Source of the DNA: an uncultured Kangiella sp.
GTDB lineage: Bacteria > Pseudomonadota > Gammaproteobacteria > Enterobacterales > DSM-103792
Length of the DNA: 15,323 bases
Direction of reading: 5' to 3'
NCBI GenBank assembly: GCA_946480585.1
Contig: CAMLKQ010000017.1
Location: forward strand, 1 to 15,323
A program made the translations under genes and the position numbers. Below are positions 15,258 through 15,323 of the stretch, piece after piece; the stretch's first letter is position 1, and the number at the start of each line of letters is the position of its first letter. The notes below the pieces were generated by a model, which was given only the letters and a program-made list of their open reading frames with translations, was not told the origin of the DNA and made no database searches.

Positions 15258-15323
15258 TGGCAGGTGCAGCAAGGATGCCTGTCCGCCAGATGTCTTTTCC
15301 TGATTCCAGCAGCGTCCAGGCGA

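Noticed and set aside
14325..15272. A 315-codon open frame on the minus strand opposite accC
   Set aside because: Shadow of accC in a G+C-rich gene; no motifs, and it would run through the accC palindromes.

Overview
The window (about 60% G+C, dense genes) looks like a chromosomal stretch of a free-living gammaproteobacterium. The signs are a groESL operon with a sigma-32-type promoter, the cutA-dsbD pair, the aroQ-accB-accC order usual in Gammaproteobacteria, Pseudomonas-like REP palindromes, and a PEP-CTERM protein behind a sigma-54-type promoter. CIRCE operators at groESL are absent from enteric bacteria, so the lineage probably keeps an HrcA repressor. A relative of Permianibacter or a similar deep-branching gamma lineage is possible, but I cannot fix the genus from sequence alone.

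Layout. 1-578 (minus): YfcG-like glutathione transferase, cut by the window edge. 647-765: a REP doublet and the groEL terminator. 793-2775 (minus): groEL and groES, with a regulatory region at 2811-2923 holding a GC-rich leader, a sigma-32-type promoter and two in-phase CIRCE operators. 2964-3854 (plus): palindrome, sigma-54 promoter, PEP-CTERM gene and terminator. 3991-9151 (plus): four closely spaced genes, namely a multidomain response regulator with a degenerate GGDEF domain, cutA, dsbD and a membrane diguanylate cyclase. 9150-9227: a degenerate 16-bp tandem array that fills the gap between two convergent genes. 9223-10904 (minus): a chemoreceptor translationally coupled to an unlisted 50-residue membrane protein. 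11129-12313 (minus): a family III CoA-transferase. 12739-15191 (plus): aroQ, accB and accC, with an inverted-repeat doublet between accB and accC. 15205-15257: two perfect palindromes after accC.

How the genes fit together. groESL is the folding chaperonin, probably under both positive (sigma-32) and negative (HrcA) heat-shock control. The PEP-CTERM protein is a likely exosortase substrate, and its sigma-54 promoter fits the known link of such genes to RpoN and an NtrC-type activator. The central block mixes thiol-disulfide transfer to the periplasm (DsbD) and metal tolerance (CutA) with one probable active and one probable inactive c-di-GMP protein. aroQ and accBC supply aromatic precursors and malonyl-CoA. 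I found no CRISPR array, prophage, insertion sequence, tRNA or rRNA, and no convincing wholly new multi-gene system. The most interesting material is regulatory and small-scale: the double CIRCE, the sigma-54/palindrome unit, the stop-to-stop tandem array, the hidden small protein, and the two unusual GGDEF domains.
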